A DNA stretch of 64,000 bases from Hydrangea macrophylla. Taxonomy: Eukaryota; Streptophyta; Magnoliopsida; Cornales; Hydrangeaceae. The position numbers were made by a program, and so were the translations under genes. Shown here piece after piece: positions 48,077-58,900 of the stretch (position 1 is the stretch's first letter; each line of letters opens with the position of its first letter). The stretch covers positions 113,622,605 through 113,686,604 of the forward strand of contig CM066983.1 of assembly GCA_033977485.1 (NCBI GenBank), read 5' to 3'. The notes below the pieces were generated by a model. It worked only from the letters and a program-made list of their open reading frames with translations, ran no database searches and was not told the DNA's origin.

Positions 48077-49339
48077 GGAAAGAGAGAGAGATATATAAAA
48101 TCTGTGGAGTTCCTATCTCTCTCTCTATATATTTATATACAGATAGTTGTTTGGAGTTTAAATTTAAAACCCCTAAATTTAAGTCTTTATTACTATATAT
48201 ATATATATTTATTACTATATGTATAGTCCGGATCTTAAAAAACGGACTGTGTAAAAAGTGAGAATTTCTCACAAAAAAGTGAGAAGCGTGTAAAAAGTGA
48301 GAAATTTATTTTCTCACATTTATATATATATGTATATACGTATGTAACGAAGGGCATATTGGTCCATAAAATCTCTATCAAATTGGAAAAAGGGACTAAA
48401 TATTGATTACCTTCCAAAATCAGGGACTAATTACTATGCATGCAATATGGCTATGATCAATTCCTATTAATGGTCCAAAATAGGGACCAAACCTTATATT
48501 TCTATATTTAAATTGTCAATTAAAGTGGCTATTTTAGTAGCTATTATTAATTGGTCACTAATATTTACATTTTGGTCAACTTCTTCCCTCAAATTCAAGA
48601 TTTATAGATTGTATTCGAATATCAATTAAGGCCTACAAACACATTCATGCCCTTTTTTTATAGAGGAAATACCCTACTTGTGTCATATATTTTTAGTGGC
48701 GCTTTATTAGATACATTTACTACTCATTTATATAATAGTCAGAATTATCAACTTCTTCCGTAAGAAGAGTTTTAGATTAAATAGTTACATTTACATTTTC
48801 CTATTTAACTGTTTTAATATCTTATTATATATTTTTAACAACCACTTAACCACATAAAACGACACAATTAAATTTCCTGCGCAACGCGCAGGACTCCAAC
48901 TAGTATATATATAATTCCGGTGTGATTGAAAAATTTCGTAAACATGGACGAAATCATAGCATGCATAAATTCGTTTTCTTTATATACGTACCAGAAAAAT
49001 AAGTGAGACTTTCAAATTTTTTTTTTTTGGCTGAAAGATAATATATTCTAGAAAGCAAAAAACAAAAACAAACGAAGGCACCGAACCACTTTGAGATAAT
49101 TTCCTCAGAAACAAAAATGAGGAAGAGATTCAACTGACAAGGGTGGAGCTTGGAATTTTTTTGGGGCTGAGGAAGTTATGTGGGGGTTTGGGGGCGGTGT
49201 CCTCGGTTTTTTTTTTTTATTTATCTATTTATACATATTTGATAATAAAATATGGTGTCAAATTGAGTTTATTTAAGAACAATAAATTTTTTTTTGGTTA
49301 ATATTGATACATTTTGGTATTTGTTTATCAATAGCACTC

Positions 49340-49822
49340 TATTTGGATTGAGAGAACTGGAGAGAAGAGAAGAGGAAGTGAACCACTTTTTCTCCAGTTC
49401 TCTTGTTTGGATAGTTAGGTTGCGGGAGAAGAGAACGTTAATGGAGAGTCAAACCGAAGAGAATGTGAGGAGAAAAAGAATCCAATTTTGGTTCTCTTCA
49501 AATTGGGGAGATAGATGAGAGAAGAGAAGAGAATCATAATAAAATATTAATAAAATAACTAATATATCCTGAATGTTTAATTAATCTTATTCCAACATAC
49601 TCCTTACAGTGCAAAGTGTTAGTATTTAATAAGGGTAAAAGAGAACATTTGTTTAAATACTTTCTCTTATCTTCTCTTATGAAAGCTAAACAAACAAGAG
49701 AACCTTATGTTTCTTTTCTCTTCTCTTCCTTTCTCTTCTCTTCATCCAAACAAGCATGCTTTCTCTTATCTTCTATTCTTTTCTTCTTATTCTCTTCTCT
49801 CCGATTCTCTTAATCCAAACAA
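49340..49822. mobile_element. TIR element with TTTGGATTGAGAGAA ends
   Basis: The left end TATTTGGATTGAGAGAACTG and the right end CGATTCTCTTAATCCAAACAA are inverted. Both arms continue into GAGAAGAGAAG / CTTCTCTTCTCT purine-pyrimidine tracts. The TTGTTTGGAT terminus resembles hAT-like MITEs. The interior has further internal copies of the terminal word (ATCCAAACAAG). No duplication is certain. Confidence 0.65.
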
Positions 49823-50014
49823 GGTATGATGTCAAATTGACTTTGGAACTATTAATTGGGGTGAGCGAGACTACATTTGGGCTAAAATATCACATATACC
49901 AAAAAAATTCTCAAAATTTGGGGTGATCTAGAATACATTTGAGTTAAAATATTACATGTACTTAGGGGGGGGGATGATTTTCTCAGGAATAGGGGCGCTC
50001 GACGGAGCCAAAGC

Positions 50015-50965
50015 CTACTAATGGCTCCGTCCTTGTCAACTGGTTTAGGCCCACCCATTCAAAAGCTAGACTACTGGTTGCCCAGTGAGCTAACGTATGA
50101 GCTACACTGTTAGAAAGTCTAGGAATTCTTCTCACAATCCAAAAATAAAAGATAGCTCAAGAAATTTCATGCCTTGAAGAAAGTAGGAATCAAATCAATG
50201 CCTAGTTTGGGCTAAAAGACCAATCACTAAGCGGCGAACAAACAAGGAGGACGCCCCCTCAAAAATGGCATTCTTTAACCTAAGGAGATAGCTAGCTTCT
50301 GAGATGGTCAAGAGCTTCTACGACGGTAGGGTCCAATACTTTTCCTTTTAGTCCTAGTGATTGGTCGTTAAGAAAGACAACGACTAAAGATGAAGACATA
50401 TCTCTGACAGTGGTGGAACATAAGGGGGCTAAAGGGGAGGCAATGGTCCCTCCAAAATTTTACAAGAATTCCAATTCCGACAGATCCTACTAATGGCTCC
50501 GCCCTTGTTAACTGGGGTAGACCCATCTTATCCCATTCCAAAGCTAGACTACCGGTTGCCCAGTAAGCTAACATATGAGTTATACTATTAGTAAATCTAG
50601 GAATTCTTCTCACAATTCATAAATTAAAAGATTGCTCAAGAAATTTCATGCCTTGAAGAAAGTAGGAATCAAATCAATGCCTAGTTTGGGCTAAAAGACC
50701 AATCACTAAGGGGAGAACAAACAAGAAGGACGCCCCCTCGAAAATGACATTCTCCAATTCAAGGAGACAACTAGCTTCCGAGATGGTCAAGAGCTTCTAT
50801 GACGGTAGGGTCCAATACTTTTTCCTTCCACTTCTAGTGATTGGTCGTTAAGAAAAACAACGGCTAAAGATGAAGACATGTCTCTGACAATGGTGGAACA
50901 TAAGGGGGCTAAGGGGTGGCCATGGTCCCTTCAAAATTTTGCAAGAATTCCAATTTTGCCTATAT
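50015..50965. repeat. ~472-bp direct tandem repeat, two units
   Basis: Units begin at about 50015 and 50487; both have CTAATGGCTCCG, GCTAGACTAC, GAAATTTCATGCCTTGAAGA, GATGGTCAAGAGCTTCTA and GTGATTGGTCGTTAAGAA in order. They differ by scattered substitutions. They are followed by a shorter ~65-bp tandem duplication around 50940-51060 (TTTTGCAAGAATT). No coding potential. Confidence 0.85.
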
Positions 50966-52556
50966 ATATGTATATTTTGAAAATTACATATATTTACAAA
51001 ATTTTGCAAGAATTTCAATTTTGCCTATATATATATTTTGAAAATTACACATATATACAGTATATGTATTACCCTTGGAAATAAAATTAATTTAAAAATT
51101 ACCCTTCTAAAATTTTATTTTCCTCGAAATCGTCTAGGTAAATATATATTGCACCACTGATTGTAACCCTACCCACCATAAACCTTCAATCTAGTCATGG
51201 AATTCAAAAAGCTAGATCAAGATCAACTATACCAAACGAAGTTTACAAGTATCAAACCTTTCAACTTTCAAAAATGGCAATACCTAACAACGGAACACTA
51301 AAATAATTTTGATAAAGAAATTCTAACAAAAAATCTGGGGAAAAAATAGATTCAAAAAACGGAAATTTGGTGTTAAATCCTAGTTTATGTAATGTATTTG
51401 GTAATAACACAAGAAGTGGAAATTTATGGCGAACATTCCACGCTTGGAAGGAATCTGATATAACAGATCCTGTTTGAGTTGAAAGCCTTATTTTTCGGAC
51501 ATTAATGCCCTTCTGATTGTGTCGTGTGTAAGGAGGATGGTATTTCTATTTTACAATTGTAGAAGATTGGAGTAATTTTCGCACAATGATCTTTAATTTT
51601 CTACATTACGATTTCTGAAGATTGGAGAATCAGCATCAAATCATTGTCATTTTTCTATATTTACGTTTCATCATCATAGAATCATCATCGTAGATTGCAA
51701 AATTTTATCAGTTATAGAGTATCGCAGTTAAGTAGACTTTGATTGAAGTTTTGAATGTAGATTGAAGTTTCATCAAATTTCTATCTTAATTGTTTTTCTG
51801 ATTGAATATTTCAGATTCAAGTTTTGAGATTGAAGTTTTTGATATCGCGTAGCAGTTAAGGACGTTTGGTTGAAGTTTATCAGCTCGGTATTGTTTCAGT
51901 TTCCGATGTAAGTTTTTGCTATTGAATTGCATGTCGGCCAATTTGATTCGTGATTGAATGTTTTGTTACAATGTGTTCGAAATTTGAATATGTTATTGAA
52001 TTTTCATTGATTTGGTTGAATCGATGTTGTTTTGGTTCGAATATGTTTTGTTTTTGTGTTATTTTAAGTTTAAGTAGCGATTGATTATGTCATTTATTCG
52101 GTGTATGAATTTTTGTAAATTTTACTTGAATGTAGTTTTTTGTTTTTTGAATTTGTTGTATGCGAAATTTCACAATTTTTTATCGATGTGCTTAGTGTAG
52201 GGGTGTTTGTATTGTAATATGAGTTATTGTTCTGTGTATAAAGTTTGTTAAATTTCTCAAGTGCTTGTCGAGTTATTTGGTATTTATTAATGTAATTGTT
52301 TTTGGTATGAAATTTGTTAAGTTTGACAGGAATTGTTTTGTGAAAATAGTATGGGAATTTTAACAAGTTTTGTTGTGTGTAGTTCTTATGTGTTGGTGAG
52401 TGACTGATGTTGGTATTTTGAAAGTGTTGTGAAATATTAGTCATATTTCACAAGTTTTGGTAAATTTCTCAAGTTTTTATTGAGTTGTCATATTTATTGT
52501 AAATGAATGTGATTTGTTTTCTGTTTTTGTATTTGATGGTGCAGTATACGATTGTG

Positions 52557-54894
52557 ATGGATATTGTGAGCACAGATTGTCAGTTGGTGGTGTTGTGCAG
52601 TTTTAGAGGTGAAACTGCTATTAAGAAAATTTGTGACGGAATGTTGTATTCTGATTTGTTGAGTTTTATTTCTGGGAGGTGGGCTAAGGCTATTAGAGAA
52701 TCTGTTAGTATTTGTTATCGATTACCTGGACATGATAATTGTATGTTGGACAGTGAAGAAGACTTTAGTAACATGCGGTACATTGTCAAATGTTTTAATA
52801 TGAATCGAGTTGAAATTGATGTTGTTGAGTTAGATGGGGGTTGTGGTGAAGAATTTGTAGAAGATGATGTTGGTGAAAGTGGGATTGTTGACCATTATAA
52901 AGGAATGGAGCCTGAAGTAGATTTGCTTCCTAGTTTCTCTTCTAATCAGGATAAATTGTTGTTAGGGTCGGCATGGTCGCGTGAAATTCGTGAGGTTGGT
53001 CAGAAGTTTGAGGGTGGTGCGAGAGAATTCCGTAAAGCACTTTGCAAGTATTCTATTGAGATTGGGTTTCGATTTAAATATGTTAAGAACGATAAAGGGA
53101 GGGTTACAGTGGTGTGTAGTTTTGCAGATGAGAAAGGATGTGCTTGGCGTATTCATGCAGCAAGGCAGCCCATTAATGGTTTTTTTTACATACGTAATAT
53201 GCACAATGAACATACATGTGGTTTGGTTATCCGCAGTTCAAAGCATCCTCGAGTTTCTTCAGATCTAGTTACTAGTTTGATCATGGACAAAGTTCGTTCG
53301 AAGCCTCTTACGCAGCCCATTGAGGTTATTGGTGATATCAAGAAGGATTATGGTCTTGATATCATGTATCATCATGCTTGGTTGGGTGTAGAGAATGCAA
53401 GGAAAGAAATTTATGGCGACCACTCATTATCTTTTGACAAGTTAAAATCGTATTTCAGGGAGGCAGAGAGATCTAATCCTGGAAGTCATTTAGTTTTGGA
53501 TGTTGATCCGGATAGTCGGCATTTTCAGCGGTGTTTTATTGCATTTGCTGCATCTATTCAAGGTTTTAATTGGATTAAGCCTGTGATTTTTTTGGATGGG
53601 ACGTTCTTGAAAGGTAGGTACAAAGGAGTATTGCTTGGTGCGACATGCAAGGATGGTAACACAGGTATTTTGTTTTGTATTACGTTTGTAGTTGTTTAAT
53701 TTCCAGTTTAATTAATGTTTAATGTGTTGCTGAATGACTGTTGTGAAATTTCTCAAATATTATGTGGTTTATTTGTTAGTGTATTGGTTTTGTGTTTTTA
53801 ATTTTTTGTTGATTTTTTGTTTGTTGATGTCTGTTTCAGGTGTTTTTAGTATTGCGTATGCTGCTATTAGCTCTGAGGATACAAATAATTGGACGTGGTT
53901 CTTAAAGGAGTTGCGAAAGATTTTAGATCTTAATCGGAAAATAACCTTCATTTCTGACCGTAATGCTGGCCTGATTGAAGGAGTTAAAACAGTTTTTCCT
54001 GAGCACTTTCATGGTTATTGCTTGTTTCATTTGAAATTTAATTTGCGTGATAAGTTTAGAGGTGTCAGGGGAAGTTTTAGAGAGCGGATTGTTTTCAAGT
54101 TCAGCTTATGTGCATATGCCCCTGATGCTGAGAGATTTCACAAGGAATTAGAGTCATTGTTGGTTGAAGGTGGACAGAGGGTGAAAGATTTTTTGCGTGA
54201 TCTTCCACCGGAGAAGTGGGCACATGCCTATTTTAAGGGACAGAGGTATGGTGATATGTGTTCAAATATAGCTGAATCGTGGAATTCTAAGATTTTGGAA
54301 GCACGGCATTTACCTATTACGAGTATGATGGATGAGATTAGATTGTCCAGTATGAAAGTTATGGCAAAGAGGAGAAGCGAGTGCAAGAAATGGTCCAGTG
54401 TTCTTTGTCCAGTCATGGAAACAAAGTTGCAAGCTGCATTGGATGAGGGTAGGACTTGGAATATTAGCAATGCAAATGAGGACATTTTTGAAGTACATTG
54501 TTATCCTTCTATATTTGTTGATATCAATTTGCGGGTATGTTCTTGTGGGCAGTGGCAACACAATTGTTTTCCTTGCTCACATGCTGCAGTGGTGCTGTTG
54601 AAAAGTTCTCTAGTTACTCGGAAGGCAATAATTGATTATATTGAGCCTTACTTTTATTCTGAATATTATGCAAAGTGCTACTCAGGTTCTATTTTTCCTG
54701 TTTCAACATCTAGCATTGGTAATGATACTATTGTTGATGGTTCCATTCTTCCGCCAGTTGAGAAAAAGTTACCTGGAAGGCCTAAAAGTAAGAGAATCCC
54801 GTCTCGAGGAAAGAATGTTCGGGAAATAACGTGTGGTCGGTGTGGAAAAAGGGCAAGGCATAATCGGAAGACTTGTAAAGATTTTATAGCTTAG
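52557..54894 (+). CDS. mudrA-type MULE transposase (two coding exons)
   Basis: Joined exons 52557-53664 and 53840-54894 give 720 aa. The intron has donor ACAG|GTATTT and acceptor TTTCAG|GTG, and the phase is kept (2,163 nt). I start at the Met of MDIVSTDCQL, just after a good acceptor GGTGCAG (52543); earlier bases look like leader intron. Domains: a PB1-like N-terminus (residues ~5-90); a MuDR DNA-binding zinc finger with C..C..H.H/C pattern (CSFADEKGCAWRIHA..NEHTCGL); a MULE DDE catalytic core with Asp347 (FLDGTFLKG), Asp409 (ISDRNAGL) and candidate Glu515 (NIAESWN); a SWIM finger (Cys603, Cys605, Cys615, His617); and a zinc knuckle CGRC-x5-H-x4-C at the end, one residue longer than the usual x4 spacing. 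No stop or frameshift was seen, so it may be functional. Confidence 0.92.
53665..53839 (+). other. Intron of the transposase gene
   Basis: GT..AG intron of 175 bp between residues 369/370 of the transposase. T-rich with one copy of the recurrent word TTGTGAAATTTCTCAA (53741-53756). Confidence 0.85.
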
Positions 54895-55990
54895 CACATA
54901 TTGGAGGGGTATAGCATTGGAGACATAGTTTTGATTTTATATTGTGAAGATTTGATTTCGTAGTTCTGAGGAATTATAAATAGTATTTTGGATTGGTTTT
55001 TCAATTCTGAATTGTGGACATTTATTTTGTTGAGAAATTTCTCAAGCTATATACAGTACTCTTTTTTTCTTCTTCTTGGAATTTAATGTGTCAAACATGT
55101 TCTGGATCTGTTCAAACAGTGATTTTCTGATGTCAAAGTGTGATATTTTAGATAGTTTTATTCAATATGTTTTTTGTTCGTTTGTGATTGATTTTTTTTT
55201 TATTATTGATTTTTCAACTTTTGTTGTGAAAAAGTTGTGTAATATGTGACCTGTTTGTTAAACGAGAATTTATTATGTATGATTGTTATGTGATTTTGGC
55301 TGATAGTGTTTTGCTGTTTTTGTATCAAGAAGTAAATTATTTCAAAATGTTGATAAATTTCTCAACATATGTTGATATAGTCAATATAGATTTATTCCTT
55401 GTCAATGCTTTCAATAATGTTCACAGAAAAGTGCCATTTATATTGTCATGAGATTTGAAAAAAGTTTTCCAAGTTTTGTTATGGAAAAGTTGTGTAATTT
55501 GTTGACATGAGAATTTCATATGTATTATTGTCATATGATTTTGTTGATAATGGTTAATTGTTTTTTTTATCAAGAAGTAAATTATTTCAAATTGTTGATA
55601 AGTTTCTCAACATATGTTGATATAGTCAATATAGATATATTCATTATCAATGCTTTCAACAACATTCACAGAAAAGTGCCATTCATATTGTCGTGTGTCA
55701 GAGAGTTGACATTTGTTTATGTAAACGTTAAGCTGTGTGTCAACATTCTTTATGAGGAGGTAAATGATTATAAACAAGTAGTTAAATTTATCAACATACA
55801 TAGTCATAGTCAATGTAGTTCTTTTCATTTTCAACAACTTCAAAAATATCCACAGTAAACTATTATCCACATTGTCATGAGATTTGGAGAATTATCAGAA
55901 TACTATCATATTACATTAACTATGCATCATATAACAAAAAAGTTGTTCATGTAATGTATCATTCCAAAAGTATCTAGAAATTTCTCAGGT
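54895..55990. other. Spacer between the two convergent MULE genes
   Basis: T-rich sequence with no recognised gene. It holds an internal direct repeat (55320-55440 against 55560-55680: AAGAAGTAAATTATTTCAAA..TTTCTCAACATATGTTGATAT) and four of the recurrent AAATTTCTCAA words. The open frame of 112 codons at 55520 is made from this repeat and has no known motif. Confidence 0.6.
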
Positions 55991-58900
55991 TTATGCATGG
56001 TGATATGGTTCGTCAGTGTTTGTTCTCTTCAGCAATTCTGACAAAGATGATCTCTTTTGTTGCAGAAATTCTGTAATCATCTGTGCTCTCATCTTTGTGG
56101 CATCACACTCCTTTGTTATTTTTTCATTGGAGAATATCTTCTTCATAAGGTAGCAGATGATAACTCCACAGTCAAGTCTGCAATAGGGAAAAAAAATAAA
56201 GGGTTGTTAGGACAGGTTTTTATTGAGAATTATAAATTATTAGTGTAGGAGTTAATTTGAGTTTTGAGCTATGCATTAGTTATACTTACGAGCCTGACTT
56301 CTGTTGCGGTGTATTACGGATTTGCTTCAACGGTATTACAACTTCCTGTGTTGTCAAAGTTGATGGATGAGACTTTTTCCCTTTCCAGTAATCCTCGACA
56401 TAGTTTTTCTGACAAATAATAGCAGCATTTGTTAGTAATATTCAATGGTTCAGTTTTTTAGATATATGACATATTGAATGTATTATGTGTACCATTAGCT
56501 TCATGTCTTTCAGATGAGGGTCTTTTCCTTTTTTGTTTCTTGGTTGTTGTGAGTTATAGAACTTCCAATTTGCTTCCTCTTCGTCCAAAACAGCCAATGT
56601 TCAGTGGTTTGCAACTGTTGAATTTCCTTTTGAGAGTAGGGGAAAAATTTTGTATCGAAATTTTGAATTTTCTCTACTCATGTGGGCATCCAGATTTTGT
56701 GTAAGGCCTTGGACGTCGTTATTGCGAACCCATGTCTGTTTAAGAAAGTTGATTGAAGCTATGATAAGTGTAGTTTGTATGAAATTTATATTGTTATTTT
56801 TCTTTCTTAGTTTTGTAGACTACTTACCAGACATAAGCTTCCAAAAACAAATGAATTTGCTGCCTGGGAATTATCATGCTGCTGAAAGTGACCTTTACTT
56901 TGTCTGTCCATGAGTAACTTTGAATAGCATTCTATTATCTTGTAAAAAATGGAGATGTGTTAGTGATATGTTGTAGAATGACTTGTTTTTTAAATTGAAA
57001 AGAATGGAGGTGTGTAAAGTCTGATTTACTGTATTCGAAAGAGAGGTCTCTTCTAAAATTGTGATTATGTCTGCCACATTGATTAAGTCTACAAATCCTG
57101 GCAACTCGAATACTGCCGTGCTGTTGGGAAATAGAACAATAAGATAGATGAATATTGTAAAGACATGATTTATGAAATTATTTTTTGGATAGTAGTAATT
57201 GTACTTACAATGGTCCTTGCAGCTGTAAAATGAGGTCCAGAAGTTTTTGATCATGTTCAGTGAGCAGCTTGAAGACTTCTGTTCTTGGTATTTTCAGCAC
57301 TTTTTCTGGGATTTCTTCCACATCAATTGGTGTTTCATTGGTATCTTCAGATGTTTCTCTGCCATATTTCTTTTCAGCCACTTTCTTTGCAATCCGTTTT
57401 TCTTCCCTTGCTTGCTGTTTCTGCCTCTCCAAAGTGTCATATAGGAAGCACTTTTCTTTCTTCTTTTTCCTGATCTTTTTCTTGATTCCTCGGACTAATG
57501 AGCTCAGCAAGATATCTTTGTCAGGATTACTTTTATATTCAGGCTTGCCATTATGTTCTTCTTGATCCGTCTGATTTACAAGAGTTTTATGTTTAATATC
57601 CATATGTATAAATTGTTGTTTGTTGATAATATTTATTTATCTTGTGAAATTTATCAAGTTAATTTAGTTTTTCAAGTAGATAATGTAAACTGTTGTTTCA
57701 TCTTTTTTTTTTTTTAAAGATAAGTGTTGTGAAAACTGAGGGACAAAGATATATAAAAATAAGTTTTCATAGAGATATACCTCCATGGAATGGAGCTGCA
57801 CTTGTGGATCTGTCTCTGCAGCGGCCTGCTCTTCAGTTGTACTGTCATGCATTACTTCTTGTGTAACATCTTCTATTCCTGTATTCATCTTTCCTTCTTG
57901 GACATCCATCTGAGTGTCAAGGAATTTATCTTGAATATCCATTGTGTCTTAAAGTTAACTATTGTATCTTTTCAAGAAGATTGTATGGTTGACATCTTTT
58001 GAACAGTATGATTGTTAGAAGTTGAATTTTTTGAAACTGCGTGTAAAAGTTTGTTGTTCAGAAAATTATTGTTTGTTGTGAAATTTATCAACTTTAGTCA
58101 TTTTTTCAGGGAAACGCGTTTACATCTATTGAGATTGGGTTTCGATTTAAATATGTTAATTTAGTTTTTCAAGTAGATAATGTAAACTGTTGTTTCATCT
58201 TTCTTTTTTTTTTTTAAAGATAAGTGTTGTGAAAATTGAGGGACAAAGATATATAAAAATAAGTTTTCATAGAGATATACCTCCATGGAATAGAGCTGCA
58301 CTTGTGGATCTGTCTCTGCACCAGCCTGCTCTTCAGTTGTACTGTCATGCATTACTTCTTGTGTAACATCTTCTATTCCTGTATTCATCTTTCCTTCTTG
58401 GACATCCATCTGAGTGTCAAGGAATTTATCTTGAATATCCATTGTGTCTTACAGTTAACTATTGTATCTTTTCAAGAAGATTGTATGGTTGACATCTTTT
58501 GAACAGTATGATTGTTAGAAGTTGAATTTTTTGAAACTGCGTGTAAGAGTTTGTTGTTCAGAAAATTATTGTTTGTTGTGAAATTTATCAACTTTAGTCA
58601 TTTTTTCAGGGAAACGCGTTTACATCTACACATTTTTTTTGTAAGACAACTGTTTTGTTGGAAATGAGTTGGGGTCCGGGGACCCTAATGGGGGTTTGGG
58701 GGCAGCGCCCCTGTATATAAGAGGTCTTCTTTTGTATGATCATTTGTTGGATAAACATGTATAAAATTTAGTTTTTTTTTTACTTTTTGACAAGTAGTTT
58801 TGTAAATTCTAGGTATATAGGAATAAGTTTTTATTGTAAACATGGCATCACAATAAAAAATTTACACATGTTCAGAAATTTATCAAAATTATACCTGTGT

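Larger units (their letters stand above)
46104..48903 (+). mobile_element. Non-autonomous Helitron, 2.8 kb
   Basis: The 5' end TCTACTATAGTATAAAA follows an A. The 3' end has the hairpin CCTGCGC-AAC-GCGCAGG (48876-48892), then ACTCCAA, CTAG (48900-48903) and T. This is the classic A|TC...CTRR|T arrangement without TIRs or target duplication. There is no Rep/helicase, so it depends on a helper. The interior has two copies of a ~145-bp unit (46130 and 46275), four variants of a unit around GGTCACTAAT..GGTCAACTTCTTCTCTC, a palindrome at 47070-47177, and many GAGAAATTTCTCAC-like words from 47,200 to 48,310. Confidence 0.82.

Noticed and set aside
52094..52444. Open frame of 116 codons, minus strand, Asn/Lys/Thr-rich
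   Set aside because: Composition reflects the T-rich leader region of the transposase gene; no motif.
56581..56640. Apparent frameshift between a His-Trp reading and LAVLD in the Ulp1-like gene
   Set aside because: The frame containing LAVLD is open upstream through 56735 and reads AsnHis-TGA-ThrLeu; one substitution explains it better than an indel.
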